A stretch of 64,000 nt of DNA from Thermococcus aggregans (GCF_024022995.1 NZ_CP099582.1:310001-374000); one strand, 5' to 3'. Positions 11,599 through 20,737 are shown, counted from the stretch's first letter. Notes: generated by a model from the sequence alone, not told the origin. A program made the numbers and translations.

Positions 11599-13082
11599 CT
11601 GTCATCCCACACAACCAGCCTTATTAAAGTTTCATCAAATTCAGGTTCAAGGAAAGGCTTAATATCGGGCACAAATTCAATACTCACGTCTTCCCTGCTC
11701 CAGCCCTCAAGAGAGTAGAACCATAGGGATATCAATTTACTTTTGGTATTCTCCAAAGGAAACAAATCCTCAAAAGGCACTGCTATTGTTCCGTTCTCCC
11801 CGTGGTACCTCTTCAGTTTTGGCTCATTATTCTCGTACCAAACAAGGGAAGCACTTAAATCAGTGGAGTTTCCATAAACAAAAATACCTCTAAGGCCTTT
11901 TTCTGAAGCTCCTATTAAAGTCATATTCCCATTCAATGTGGAGTTAACCTTAATTTTTACTATTACGTTCTTTGTTCCATACTCTTTATAGTATCCATAA
12001 AGGATTGGTTCTTCTTTGGACGGGCCAGAAGAAAGGTTGTAAATAAATTTTGTTACCGGGAAAACTCTGTAGACAGGTTCTGTCCAAGGAGATCTATCCA
12101 TTGAGGACTTTATCTTGTTCATATCACTTTCAAACGTTCCATTTATCATTGCTATCCTGTAAAGAGGTTTGTCTAAATCAAAAAGATTTCTAGCAGACTC
12201 ATATGTGAAATTAAGAGTGGGAAACGTACTGTCATAGCCCGAAATAGTTATGAAAACATTTCCTTGCCCGGTAAACTTGAAAATAAACGGACAATTTACA
12301 AAAGTTATTTTAAAGTTGCTCTGAGTAAGATCGTTCATATGAACTTCAAGCACTGTGCCAGGGGGGAGATATAATGGAGAGGGCTCGATATACCCCTGAC
12401 CTCTTTTTGCTTTTATCCAGACTGGGTCAACCGTTATGACTTTTAAGTAATAGATGCCCGTTTCCGGATTTAATTGGAGATTATTACCAGTAAGATCAGG
12501 CAAATCACAAATAGCCTCGTTTACATATGTAGCACCATTCAAGTTTCTGATCTCAATGTAACTTACTCTGAATTCCCCATTATCACTATCCGGATTGTCT
12601 CCAGTCTTGTTTGTGATATCAAGATTAACTCCCGGAGGATTTCCTCTCGGATTTGCAAAGGTTATGTTATCCAAATAAACCCTTGGAAACCTGCCAGAAA
12701 TATTAAGAGTGATATTTGAAATATAAACCTCAAGCAAAAAGTCCTTTCCACGAGCAAGCTGATTAAAAATATCCTTAAATTCCTCCTTTGATCTGTTCAG
12801 TGCAATTATCTTCTCATAGCTAAGGGCAAACGGATACTTTTTATCCCTCAATCCTACCATTTTAACACTACTCACATTGCTCTCCCAGTCCTCGGGATAA
12901 CCGGGACGCTTGGTCAAAACATCAAGCATGTTGTTGGCAATGTTCGCCCTATCGTACCAGTCCAAGAGGTTAGTTATCTCAGCCTTAATCATATCGTTCG
13001 TATTCATAACTACCCCCACAACCATGACAACGATTACAAGTGAAAGCAAGGCATCTATTGAAAGCAGTTGCCCCTTCTTCAT
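11595..13082 (-). CDS. Pilin-like anchored surface protein
   Basis: This 495-aa protein begins MKKGQLLSIDALLSLVIVVM; KKGQ followed by a hydrophobic helix is the type III signal pattern processed by an archaeal prepilin peptidase. The remainder is predicted extracellular, rich in Asn, Ser and beta-strand patterns with many sequons. The ATG has GGTGGAGAGG directly upstream and overlaps the previous stop by four bases. No known domain beyond the N-terminus was recognised. Confidence 0.72.
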   Translation of the reverse strand: MKKGQLLSIDALLSLVIVVMVVGVVMNTNDMIKAEITNLLDWYDRANIANNMLDVLTKRPGYPEDWESNVSSVKMVGLRDKKYPFALSYEKIIALNRSKEEFKDIFNQLARGKDFLLEVYISNITLNISGRFPRVYLDNITFANPRGNPPGVNLDITNKTGDNPDSDNGEFRVSYIEIRNLNGATYVNEAICDLPDLTGNNLQLNPETGIYYLKVITVDPVWIKAKRGQGYIEPSPLYLPPGTVLEVHMNDLTQSNFKITFVNCPFIFKFTGQGNVFITISGYDSTFPTLNFTYESARNLFDLDKPLYRIAMINGTFESDMNKIKSSMDRSPWTEPVYRVFPVTKFIYNLSSGPSKEEPILYGYYKEYGTKNVIVKIKVNSTLNGNMTLIGASEKGLRGIFVYGNSTDLSASLVWYENNEPKLKRYHGENGTIAVPFEDLFPLENTKSKLISLWFYSLEGWSREDVSIEFVPDIKPFLEPEFDETLIRLVVWDDR

Positions 13083-13558
13083 CCTCTCTCCACCTTTACC
13101 TCTATTCTCACAACTTTCCCCCCATAAATTAAACTGCCAGACGAGTTTGTAAACCTAAAGCTTCGAATGAGATCTTTCTCAATAAAGTCTTTTATCGTTT
13201 CATTTAGATCGGCAATATTGGCCACGGAGGAAAATGGAGTGGTTATGTTTATGGTTATATTAACGGCGCTTTTACTTTCCTCCGATTTTAGGGTTTTGAT
13301 TGCCAAGTGGGGGTTTCCTTGAGCTTTATGAATCTCTTCCAGCATTGGGTTTAGTATTTGGTAGGGCTCTTCATCACTCATTACACCCATGTTTAGATAC
13401 GCGATTGCCTTTGATGCAGAGCTTCTTACAGAGCTAACTATAGCTATGTTTGTGTTGTTCTCCGTGTAGGCAGGCACGATTAGGATTAACCCTATGAAAA
13501 TTACCGAGAGGATAAATACCATCTCAATTGCCGTTTGTGCTGTTCGTGATGTTGACAT
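13079..13558 (-). CDS. Small pilin-like protein
   Basis: The product is 159 aa from the ATG at 13558, which has AGGTGAT seven bases upstream; the ATG at 13570 abuts that site and is unlikely. It starts MSTSRTAQTAIEMVFILSVI: a short hydrophilic leader, a conserved-looking glutamate five residues after the presumed cleavage zone, then a membrane helix. That is the layout of type IV pilins. The C-terminal half has NITINIT sequons. It lies out of frame over the end of the preceding pilin-like gene (35-base overlap). Confidence 0.75.
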   Translation of the reverse strand: MSTSRTAQTAIEMVFILSVIFIGLILIVPAYTENNTNIAIVSSVRSSASKAIAYLNMGVMSDEEPYQILNPMLEEIHKAQGNPHLAIKTLKSEESKSAVNITINITTPFSSVANIADLNETIKDFIEKDLIRSFRFTNSSGSLIYGGKVVRIEVKVERG

Positions 13559-13961
13559 AGAGCATATCACCTATTCTCACAGTTTTTATCCAAAAACTCT
13601 CTCCACTATAAACACTTATCGAGGCATTCGCTATTGGGACGGTTGAGTTTTTCACTATCCAGTAGTTTTTTCCACTCACATTAGCATTTACGGTTATTTT
13701 GTTATTAGTTCCGTTAAATATTATTGTAAACTTTGCATCCTTTATTTGGGGCGCCTCTTCCTTAAGGCTGTATCCTTCCCCAACAGCATAAACTTTTGCA
13801 GTGTGGTCAACTATTTCAGCCGAAAAGACCCTAACCTTTGCCATCACATCAAAGCTCTCAGCATGGGCTATTTCGCTACTTGATAGCTGTATGAGATTCA
13901 GCACCGTTAAAGTTACCAGCACAAATGCAAAAAGAAAATCAAGGCTTACCTGACCCCTCAT
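13524..13961 (-). CDS. Small pilin-like protein with class III signal
   Basis: This 145-aa protein starts MRGQVSLDFLFAFVLVTLT, a clear class III signal: basic residue, Gly-Gln cleavage context, an acidic residue at about +5 and a hydrophobic helix. The rest is short, beta-rich and contains several NxS/T sequons. The ATG at 13961 has GGTGG upstream and begins two bases past the previous stop; the GTG at 13970 is disfavoured. It is a good candidate for a major or minor subunit of an extracellular filament. Confidence 0.8.
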   Translation of the reverse strand: MRGQVSLDFLFAFVLVTLTVLNLIQLSSSEIAHAESFDVMAKVRVFSAEIVDHTAKVYAVGEGYSLKEEAPQIKDAKFTIIFNGTNNKITVNANVSGKNYWIVKNSTVPIANASISVYSGESFWIKTVRIGDMLYVNITNSTNGN

Positions 13962-13962
13962 G

Positions 13963-14667
13963 CTAACCACCGGGGTTAATGTTTATCCTGAGCTCTCCGC
14001 TCGTAGAGTTAAACACCCAAGTTTCATTTCTATCTGGGTTCCATTCAACAACTATTTCCAGCGTTTTGGGGAGAATTTCGGGGGGAAGTAGTATCCCATT
14101 ATAGGGGGTTATGTTTAGTATTAAGATTGAGGGTGAATACGTAGTACCATTATACTCCACACTAATCCCCGCAACGCTGTAAATACTGGCATTGCTGAGG
14201 TCTTTTCCATAAAGAGAACCAGCAAGAAAGAAATTCTTTTTTAAAGTGTCTGTTTCACTTTGAATTGCGGTCATGTTTGCTGAGAGAGTATCCGTACTTG
14301 TGTTATAAGAGGTAAAGAGAATAGTCTCGTTAAACTCAAGTATTGCTACATAAGTCCCATTCTGATAACCAACGACAATGTAGGGCTTATTATCCATCCC
14401 AAATGCCCTTGTAAGAAAATACTCATCGTTTAGATATCTAAACGTGAAGTATTCAGTTGCCTTTGCACCCGGGCCTTGGGCATAAACCTGAGAAACTGCG
14501 TTGGAAACGGTATTTGCAAAGAGCTTCGCCTCCTCACTAACCTGAATCCTCAACATATCCGAAGACTGCTCGCTTGAGAACGTTATATTCCTAATTGAGA
14601 AGGTTAGAAGCACCATGAACAGCACGAAAATAAAGAGAAACTCAAGCGATATTTGTCCTTTTTTCAT
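13963..14667 (-). CDS. Pilin-like protein with class III signal
   Basis: The product is 234 aa from the ATG at 14667, which follows GGTGAG by about four bases; an in-frame ATG at 14679 lacks a good site. It begins MKKGQISLEFLFIFVLFMVL, the textbook KKGQ-(S)LEFL form of archaeal class III signals. The mature part is beta-rich with sequons (NGTYVAI, NASIYS, NGTTYS). It is the first of six successive pilin-like or anchored genes in the operon. Confidence 0.82.
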   Translation of the reverse strand: MKKGQISLEFLFIFVLFMVLLTFSIRNITFSSEQSSDMLRIQVSEEAKLFANTVSNAVSQVYAQGPGAKATEYFTFRYLNDEYFLTRAFGMDNKPYIVVGYQNGTYVAILEFNETILFTSYNTSTDTLSANMTAIQSETDTLKKNFFLAGSLYGKDLSNASIYSVAGISVEYNGTTYSPSILILNITPYNGILLPPEILPKTLEIVVEWNPDRNETWVFNSTSGELRININPGG

Positions 14668-14702
14668 TTTTCTCACCATTCACTGATAATAAGGACTGCA
14701 AG

Positions 14703-15320
14703 TTATTTAACACTTTCTTTATTTTCTTCCTTTACAACCCCAAAAAGGTTACCTCCGAGCTTTTTAATTGAGATTCCAAAGTAGTCATAGCTGAAAATCT
14801 TAAACTTATACTGTTCCGCATTTAGTTCATACTTCTTCAAAAGCTCCCGCAGTTTATCGATAAAAAGCTGGGTGAGCTGGTAGTAGCTCATATCGAGGGC
14901 ATGCTTTTTGTAATCGAGCAAGAACACCACAAGGGGAAGGGCACTCAGCGGTATAAGCACCCATGGTTCGGAATAGATGATAGTAAGGCCAATCCCTAAA
15001 GCAATGGAAGCCCCGATGAAAGCTAGGGCAAGCTTAAAGGTGTTTTTAATTCGTTTCATATCTTTAACTTTGTTCTCCCAGATCGTAAGAAGAGAGGGAT
15101 TGTAAAAGTCAAATGCCGTGTGTCTTTTTCCCTTTGCAATTCTCTGCTTTATTAAATCGTCCCAGTCGTCCTCGTAGTATATCACTTCTCCCCTGTTCTT
15201 TGCTCTCTCAGCGTCTATGGAGGAGATTATCCTTATCATGTCCTCGGCACTTTCTTTGGCTATGTGGGAATAAACTTCTTTTTCATTGAGCTCCAAAGCA
15301 ACTTCAACCGAGTCTTTCAT
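14703..15320 (-). CDS. Two-helix membrane protein in the pilin/CetZ operon
   Basis: The 205-aa protein starts at the ATG at 15320, behind AGGTGAGG; a TTG at 15347 would lengthen it without support. A soluble N-terminal part of about 90 residues with a Lys/Arg-rich stretch is followed by two adjacent membrane helices (about 95-140, containing ASIALGIGLTIIY and WVLIPLSALPLVVFLL). A helical, charged tail completes it. It overlaps the end of the CetZ-like gene by 17 bases. It may connect the cytoplasmic GTPase to the membrane complex, which is inference from topology and position. Confidence 0.68.
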   Translation of the reverse strand: MKDSVEVALELNEKEVYSHIAKESAEDMIRIISSIDAERAKNRGEVIYYEDDWDDLIKQRIAKGKRHTAFDFYNPSLLTIWENKVKDMKRIKNTFKLALAFIGASIALGIGLTIIYSEPWVLIPLSALPLVVFLLDYKKHALDMSYYQLTQLFIDKLRELLKKYELNAEQYKFKIFSYDYFGISIKKLGGNLFGVVKEENKESVK

Positions 15321-16407
15321 CGGCCTCACCTGAATAAATATCGTCAAAGTCCGGCAGTCCGGTTAAAAGCTCTTTTTTCTTTGTTTCAGCCTCTTCCTTT
15401 GCTTTCATGAATGATTGAGCGTATTTTTTGGCCGTTATGACTATGTCCTCTATGCTCTTGCTCTCGTATATGCCGCTCAAAAGCGTGACAACCTCTATCT
15501 CCTTCTCTCTCGGATCTGGATAAAAGCCGCGGAAAATCTGCTTGCCCTTTATCTTTCTTGTGAGGTATTCAAGGGCTTCAAAGATGTCTTTCGCCTTTAA
15601 TAGCTCCGGAGGGCCGTGAATGGCAACCAAACCATACAAAGCGGATTCTATATTGGCCTCAAGGTAAAGACCTTCATTCTCAAAGGATTTCAAGATCAGA
15701 CGGGAGAGGTTCTTAACCTTGCTGGCATCAGCTTTTGCATATCCAACTGTGGCAAAGCTACCAAAGGCGTTTAGGACAAACTTAAGGTCACTTGCATCAA
15801 GGGTCTGCTCTCCGGGAACATCTATTAAAGCCAAAAGGGAAGCTATTCTTTCAACTATTGTGTAGTTTATCTTTTCATAAGCTTTTGAGATGTCCTCAGA
15901 GCTTTCCTTCAGTTTGTTGTTGTCTATCGCTATTATCGAATCGACCACTTTGGATAGCTTGTCTATGGTTATTGCCGCGTTTATTGTGGGCCTTATGCCT
16001 TCTTCCTTTAGGGGCAAAGCACCTATTGCAACCACAAGCGAATCCGGGTACTCCTCCTTTAGGGCTTCTGCAAGAACTGGAGCTCCTCCAGCCCCTGTTC
16101 CACCTCCAAAGCCAAAGGTAAGGAAGAATACATCAACGTCGCTGTAGCCAACCATGGAGCTTATTTTTTTCATTATTAGGGGCAGGTCTCTTTTAACGGC
16201 CTCTCTTCCCAACACTGGGTTGGCATTTACCCCTTTTCCTCCGGTTAGGCTCTCTCCAACTAGTATCCTCCTATCTTGGGGGATGTGCTTTAGATACTCC
16301 AAATCACCTTTGGAAGTATTTACCGCAAGTGCCTCAAAATTAACCAATGCAAATAGGTCAGCTATTTTCGTCCCGCACTGACCGACTCCAATGATTAAAG
16401 CCCTCAC
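15304..16407 (-). CDS. CetZ/FtsZ-family tubulin-like GTPase
   Basis: This 367-aa protein belongs to the tubulin/FtsZ superfamily. The N-terminal nucleotide fold begins IIGVGQCGTKIAD. The tubulin signature GGGTGAG is at about residues 102-108, and a T7-like loop LDASDLKFV with two acidic residues for GTP hydrolysis is near 203-211. It lacks the classic FtsZ C-terminal tail and ends in a charged helix. The start is GTG with GAGGTGA upstream. It is second in an operon of secreted and pilin-like proteins, so a role in surface organisation or shape is more likely than division. That is inference; archaeal CetZ proteins are known to act in cell shape and motility. Confidence 0.82.
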   Translation of the reverse strand: MRALIIGVGQCGTKIADLFALVNFEALAVNTSKGDLEYLKHIPQDRRILVGESLTGGKGVNANPVLGREAVKRDLPLIMKKISSMVGYSDVDVFFLTFGFGGGTGAGGAPVLAEALKEEYPDSLVVAIGALPLKEEGIRPTINAAITIDKLSKVVDSIIAIDNNKLKESSEDISKAYEKINYTIVERIASLLALIDVPGEQTLDASDLKFVLNAFGSFATVGYAKADASKVKNLSRLILKSFENEGLYLEANIESALYGLVAIHGPPELLKAKDIFEALEYLTRKIKGKQIFRGFYPDPREKEIEVVTLLSGIYESKSIEDIVITAKKYAQSFMKAKEEAETKKKELLTGLPDFDDIYSGEADERLG

Positions 16408-16414
16408 AGCAGCT

Positions 16415-18658
16415 TCACCTCACAAATTCTGCCTTTAGTTCTCCAAGCTCAACGATGCCGTTTTGATTTTTGTCTTCATAGGTAACAACACAGGCAACAC
16501 CACTGAGGTATTTGACAATGTTAGATGCAAAGAAAACTTTAACGGCACTGCCTAAATTCCTCGGGTATAGGATAAAGAGGATGTATCCCTTGCTCGTTTT
16601 TCCCGGGACTACCAGGAAGGTGTTGTCTCTCTTATAGCTCTCTCCGTTTAGATAAATGCTCTCGTTGTCCACCTTAAGCTCGATATATGGGTTGTATTTG
16701 GAAAGATCAAATTCTGTAAGATCGACTAACACAATGTAATTGCCGTCACCGATCTCTTTAAACTGCTCAACTGTCAAATTGGTTCCAAACAAACTGTCAA
16801 GGGAATTCTTCACTGAAACCGCAACTTTCTCCCTTCCAAATGTGTAGAGTATCTTGAAGTTTCCTTCGGGGAGTGCTCTTACCACTTCGTAGAGATTCAC
16901 TGGCTTTGGAAGCTCTTCGAAGGTGGAGAAATAGAGAGTCGCAAGGGCTGAATCAACAACACTGCTTCCCCAAAGGTTGTTTCTTCTCTTAGGCAACAAC
17001 CACTTGAGGGTTTCTTGCCTGTAATCAATACCAAACGCATAGAGGACTTCCGTAGCCCGTATGGTAAGTTCAACGCTCGGCTGTCCTTGATACATTAAAA
17101 CCCCAACTATATAGCTCTCTTTGATATTTGGCCATCCTCCATCCTCGGTTCTTTGTTCAAGAAGCCAATTTAGATGCTTTTCAACTTCTTGTCTTGTTAC
17201 CAGAGGCTCCAGTGCTTCAAGAACTTCAATCGTAGTTGAGACTTCAGAGGGGAAAAACCTTGTATAGTATTTGGTCGTTATTACCGTTCCCCAGCCTTCC
17301 GTGGGAAAAGACAGAAGCCATTCCTTTGCCTTGATGATGTCCCCATCTTGGGGAGAAACTCCCAAAGCTAGGAGCGCTTTAATTGCTAGGGCAGTGTCAT
17401 ATGGTTGTAAGCCCAGGACGTCCCCCCATGCCACATTTTCCTTTTTGAGGCTCTTTATAAAGGCTATGTGCTTCGCTCTTTCGCTCTCATTAACCAGATT
17501 GAACTCCAGAAGGGTCAACAGATTATAGATATAAGGCGGGTATAGCTCTCCCCTTTCAGATGATATCTCCATGTTTTCGTCAATCCTTTTCTTCACCCAT
17601 CCCAAACCTTTCTCTATACTTTCGTCCATGAAATAACATCTTTTGAGGGCCTTTAAAACATAATACGTAGCCCTATCCGTAGAAGAGAAGCCAACAATGT
17701 ACGGCCATCCCCCATCCTCGTTTTGTACCTTTTCTAATTCTGAGCATGATGCCTCAAAAGGGGTTTCTAGCTCAGGCATTAATCCCCCACTAACCTCCGC
17801 AAAGCTCAAAATAGCAAGGGCAGATGTAACAAACACTTCCCTTCCCACTAGTTCTCCCGGTTTGTTGGCCCAATAAACAAGGCTTTCGTTCTTTTCTTTC
17901 AAATCTTCGAGTGTGGCGAGTAATTTTGCTGTTTCAAAAGTAAGCCCCTCGTATAGAAGGAGAGCATAGGTAAGAAACGCTTGCTCCTTAACGGTAATCT
18001 CCGGGGAATTAACTAAATCCCGAGCTTCCTCTACTAATCCAAGAGAAATGTAGCCAACGGCATGGTAAGCCAAAAGCTTAAGGGCCACTGCCTCTCCTTT
18101 ACGGAGTCCATAGGGCTCATTTTCCTCAAGATATTTAATGGCGCTCCGGATGTATGGGTGATCCTTTGAGTACCCGTTCTCACCAAGTGCCCAGACTGCC
18201 ATAACTGTAGGATAGAACTCGGTTAGAGTGTTTGGAACGTATCCCCACCCTTCTCCATTATGCGAGTTAATTAAGAATTCAACGCCCCTCTTAATGGTGC
18301 GGGAGATTGAAGAAGCTTTCTCGCCCTCATATAGGCTAAGGGCTTTTTTCAAGGCGATCACTGCATAGGATGTATCGACTACATTGCTCACGCTCCCTTC
18401 ATAATACCCCCAGCCACCATCAGGGTTTTGCCTTTTTAGGAGAGCGTCAACAAAGTAATCAACGTCACTTATCGTAATATTCTCTACTCCAGAATAGCTA
18501 GACGCTAAAGCCATTAGCGAGAGACTAAGCTGTTGAGTAGTTTTCATGTAATCCCTTCCCTCTAAAAGGAACCTCGCTGATGCGTCAAGAATAGATTCTG
18601 CAGCTACGTAAGGAAGCACAATGATCATGATAAGCAAAACAGGAGCAATCCTCCTCAT
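16415..18658 (-). CDS. Secreted prenyltransferase/squalene-cyclase-fold repeat protein
   Basis: The 747-aa product begins with a cleavable-type signal peptide (MRRIAPVLLIMIIVLPYVAA). Repeated alpha-alpha-barrel motifs follow: QNPDGGWGY, GEGWGYVP, QNEDGGWPY, TEGWGTV and QRTEDGGWPN. These are the QxxDGGW-type repeats of prenyltransferase/squalene oxidase folds, also found in secreted glycan- or protein-binding proteins. The usual cyclase DxDD acid motif is not obvious, so it is probably not an enzyme of that class. A C-terminal segment DKNQNGIVELGEL resembles a dockerin/EF-hand loop. The ATG at 18658 is preceded by GAGGTG. It is the first gene of the operon. Confidence 0.75.
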   Translation of the reverse strand: MRRIAPVLLIMIIVLPYVAAESILDASARFLLEGRDYMKTTQQLSLSLMALASSYSGVENITISDVDYFVDALLKRQNPDGGWGYYEGSVSNVVDTSYAVIALKKALSLYEGEKASSISRTIKRGVEFLINSHNGEGWGYVPNTLTEFYPTVMAVWALGENGYSKDHPYIRSAIKYLEENEPYGLRKGEAVALKLLAYHAVGYISLGLVEEARDLVNSPEITVKEQAFLTYALLLYEGLTFETAKLLATLEDLKEKNESLVYWANKPGELVGREVFVTSALAILSFAEVSGGLMPELETPFEASCSELEKVQNEDGGWPYIVGFSSTDRATYYVLKALKRCYFMDESIEKGLGWVKKRIDENMEISSERGELYPPYIYNLLTLLEFNLVNESERAKHIAFIKSLKKENVAWGDVLGLQPYDTALAIKALLALGVSPQDGDIIKAKEWLLSFPTEGWGTVITTKYYTRFFPSEVSTTIEVLEALEPLVTRQEVEKHLNWLLEQRTEDGGWPNIKESYIVGVLMYQGQPSVELTIRATEVLYAFGIDYRQETLKWLLPKRRNNLWGSSVVDSALATLYFSTFEELPKPVNLYEVVRALPEGNFKILYTFGREKVAVSVKNSLDSLFGTNLTVEQFKEIGDGNYIVLVDLTEFDLSKYNPYIELKVDNESIYLNGESYKRDNTFLVVPGKTSKGYILFILYPRNLGSAVKVFFASNIVKYLSGVACVVTYEDKNQNGIVELGELKAEFVR

Positions 18659-18741
18659 TCTTAGCACCTCTAAATAGCTTTTATCAATTATCTAATTGAG
18701 TATTACTCATTCAAAACAAATAAAGGTTGCGGAAAAAAGAG

Positions 18742-19719
18742 TTAGTGTTTTATAAACCGATCCTCTTTGCTGATGTCGTCCCTCATTATCAAAACCACTC
18801 TGCTTGGAGGATACTCGTCTTCTATGTGATAGCCCGGGAGATACTTAACTAGCTCCTCGGCAAAGGCCTTTATGTCTTCATGGCTTGGCATGTTATTGAT
18901 CGTCAGCCTATTTCTTGAAAAGCCCACAAACATGTAAGCTTTGGTCTCAACGAACATCGGCCTTGCCTTCATTATAAGCTTCGCATAACCTTCTGGGTTG
19001 TGCATGTTTTCGCCCTTAACAAGGGTAAGCCTTATGACAGTCCTCACTGGCAAGTCCCTCATGAGTTCGAGGGTTCTGTTTATTCTTTCCCACCCATCCG
19101 GGATCATTGGCACATTTACTCTCTGGTAAGTCTCTTCATCTGGAGCCGTTAAGGAAACGTAGAACTGTGTAGGAAGCTTGTTTTCTGCTATCATCTCTTC
19201 AAGTCTCTCGGGAACGGTTCCGTTGGTAACTATAAACGTCGTGAACCCTCTCTTATGGAACTCCTCAACAAGATCCCCTATCTTGGGGTAAAGCATGGGC
19301 TCTCCGGAGAGGCTTATTGCCGCGTGCTTGGGTTCCATGGCCTCTTCAAGCTTCTTAACGTTTATCTGGTCTTTGACTCCCCAATAGCCGCTTAAGAGTT
19401 TCCTCTGAGCCTCTATGCTTTTCTCAACTATGTAGCTCGGATCGTCCCATGGCTCCGGAAGCTCAACTCCAAGGAATCCTTCCATTGGACGCCAGCAGAA
19501 AATGCAGTTGTGGGTGCACCATGCAGTTACCGGAGTCATCTGCAGGCAGCGGTGGGATTGGATTCCATAGAACTTCTGCTTGTAGCAAAAGCGATCGTGC
19601 TTTATACTCTCCTTTAACCAATGGCAGAGCTTAACTGAGCTGTGATGACCTACGAGAGCGTAATGCTGCTTTTTGAAAAGGCTCGCAATTTCCTCAGGCA
19701 TGTTTGGCTTTACATCCAT
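18742..19719 (-). CDS. twy1: TYW1-type 4-demethylwyosine synthase
   Basis: This 325-aa radical SAM enzyme condenses pyruvate carbons onto N1-methylguanosine-37 of tRNA(Phe) in wyosine synthesis. The radical SAM cluster motif is CTHNCIFCW. Additional N-terminal cysteines (KLCHW, RFCYK, HRCLQ) fit the second iron-sulfur cluster known in archaeal TYW1. SLSGEPMLYPKIGDL is the conserved GEP motif region. The ATG at 19719 has AGGTGAGG; the GTG at 19728 lies within that site. A TATA-like element at about 19751-19760 fits its promoter. Confidence 0.93.
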   Translation of the reverse strand: MDVKPNMPEEIASLFKKQHYALVGHHSSVKLCHWLKESIKHDRFCYKQKFYGIQSHRCLQMTPVTAWCTHNCIFCWRPMEGFLGVELPEPWDDPSYIVEKSIEAQRKLLSGYWGVKDQINVKKLEEAMEPKHAAISLSGEPMLYPKIGDLVEEFHKRGFTTFIVTNGTVPERLEEMIAENKLPTQFYVSLTAPDEETYQRVNVPMIPDGWERINRTLELMRDLPVRTVIRLTLVKGENMHNPEGYAKLIMKARPMFVETKAYMFVGFSRNRLTINNMPSHEDIKAFAEELVKYLPGYHIEDEYPPSRVVLIMRDDISKEDRFIKH

Positions 19720-19839
19720 TAGCCTCACCTAATTTTGCTTCAAGAGAAGGTTTAAAAATTTTTGCAATACCCTGAGTATTTCACCGTCGAAAAATATTTC
19801 GGCGAAAGACTTAAATACTATCATGCATATCGAACTTCC

Positions 19840-19980
19840 ATGCACGAGTTAAAACCAACAATTATAATCAAAACACGTGAGAGGACTATTGAAAGGGACT
19901 TCTTTGAAGAAGACGACGAGGTTGAGTACAAGCCCAAAGTTAGGTTTATTCAAGAAGTTCCGAGAATCAGGCTCGCTTAG
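19840..19980 (+). CDS. Small charged protein, probably leaderless
   Basis: A 46-aa reading begins MHELKPTIIIKTRER at 19840. A strong promoter pattern (GAAAGAC then TTAAATACT at about 19805-19819) lies about 25 bases before this ATG, so the mRNA would start at or next to it. The longer reading from a TTG at 19762 would begin upstream of the predicted transcript. The protein is acidic in the middle (FFEEDDEVEY) and basic at the end. No family recognised. Its end overlaps the convergent methyltransferase gene by 14 bases. Confidence 0.5.
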   Translation: MHELKPTIIIKTRERTIERDFFEEDDEVEYKPKVRFIQEVPRIRLA

Positions 19981-20542
19981 CGGTTATTACAACTATTTCC
20001 TCAAAAAAGTACCTTTCCTTAGCCGTTATCTCTGCTCTGAAGCCCTTAGCTTCAAGCTTTTTTAGGGTTTTCTCTATTCCGGTTATTGAGGACTGAACTA
20101 TCTGGACAACACCATCTTCCTTAAGGTAATCCGGAAACTCCTCAAGGAATCTATCCAAAACCTCTCTCCCATTCTCTCCCCCAACCAAGGCAAGGTCTAT
20201 CGGCTCTTCTGGCTCACCTGGAAGATAAGGGGCATTGAACGTTATTATGTCAAACTTTCCTTCAACGTTCTGGAAGAGGTCGCTCACGCGGAACTCTACG
20301 TTTTTGATACCGTTTAGCTTTGCATTTTCCTTTGCAAGTTCAACGGCGATAGGGTTGATATCCACACCAAGAACAAATCTTGCTTTTTTGGCCATTAGAA
20401 GGGCAATTATCCCCGTTCCGATCCCAACGTCAAGAGCAACGTCCCCTTCTTTAACCTTCAAATTCCTGGCTAACAAAAAGGTGTCCTCAGCGGGTTCATA
20501 AACCTGGGGGTGAAGCTTGATCTTAAGGCCTTGATAAATCAT
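19967..20542 (-). CDS. HemK/PrmC-type protein methyltransferase (archaeal Mtq2-like)
   Basis: The 191-aa protein starts at the ATG at 20542; the reading frame extends further only because it shadows the S27ae gene. It has a class I SAM fold with LDVGIGTGIIAL (motif I) and VLGVDINPIA (motif II). The usual (N/D)PPY catalytic tetrapeptide of glutamine methyltransferases appears as NAPY in FNAPYLPGEP. HPQVYEPAEDTFLLA is the N-terminal signature of the HemK2/Mtq2 group, which methylates the GGQ glutamine of release factor aRF1. It sits in a translation gene cluster, which fits. Confidence 0.82.
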   Translation of the reverse strand: MIYQGLKIKLHPQVYEPAEDTFLLARNLKVKEGDVALDVGIGTGIIALLMAKKARFVLGVDINPIAVELAKENAKLNGIKNVEFRVSDLFQNVEGKFDIITFNAPYLPGEPEEPIDLALVGGENGREVLDRFLEEFPDYLKEDGVVQIVQSSITGIEKTLKKLEAKGFRAEITAKERYFFEEIVVITAKRA

Positions 20543-20567
20543 AAAAACACCAGAAAAAGAAAAGAGT

Positions 20568-20732
20568 TCACTTCTTCCACTCTGTGTAGCCGCACCTACC
20601 GCAGGTCCATCTGTCCTTGTGGTTTGCCATAAAGACTCCAGGACCGCATCTTGGGCAGAACCTGTTCTTCCTAACGACTTTTCCATCCTTAACTTCATAA
20701 AGCTTCCATTTTTGTGAGGGTTTCTTAGCCAT
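20568..20732 (-). CDS. rps27ae: Ribosomal protein S27ae
   Basis: A 54-aa zinc-ribbon protein, [17 protein letters not shown] at the start, with CPRCG and CGRCG pairs forming the metal site and the ending YTEWKK. This is the archaeal small-subunit protein eS31. It has a GTGATG ribosome binding site and lies five bases after the S24e stop. It was identified by direct translation because it is short. Confidence 0.95.
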   Translation of the reverse strand: MAKKPSQKWKLYEVKDGKVVRKNRFCPRCGPGVFMANHKDRWTCGRCGYTEWKK

Positions 20733-20737
20733 TTACA

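Noticed and set aside
19762-19839. N-terminal extension of the small protein from a TTG
   Set aside because: The promoter for the short form lies within this stretch, so it would not be transcribed as coding sequence.
20543-20698. N-terminal extension of the methyltransferase
   Set aside because: This part is the S27ae gene read in another frame; the SAM domain begins normally at 20542.
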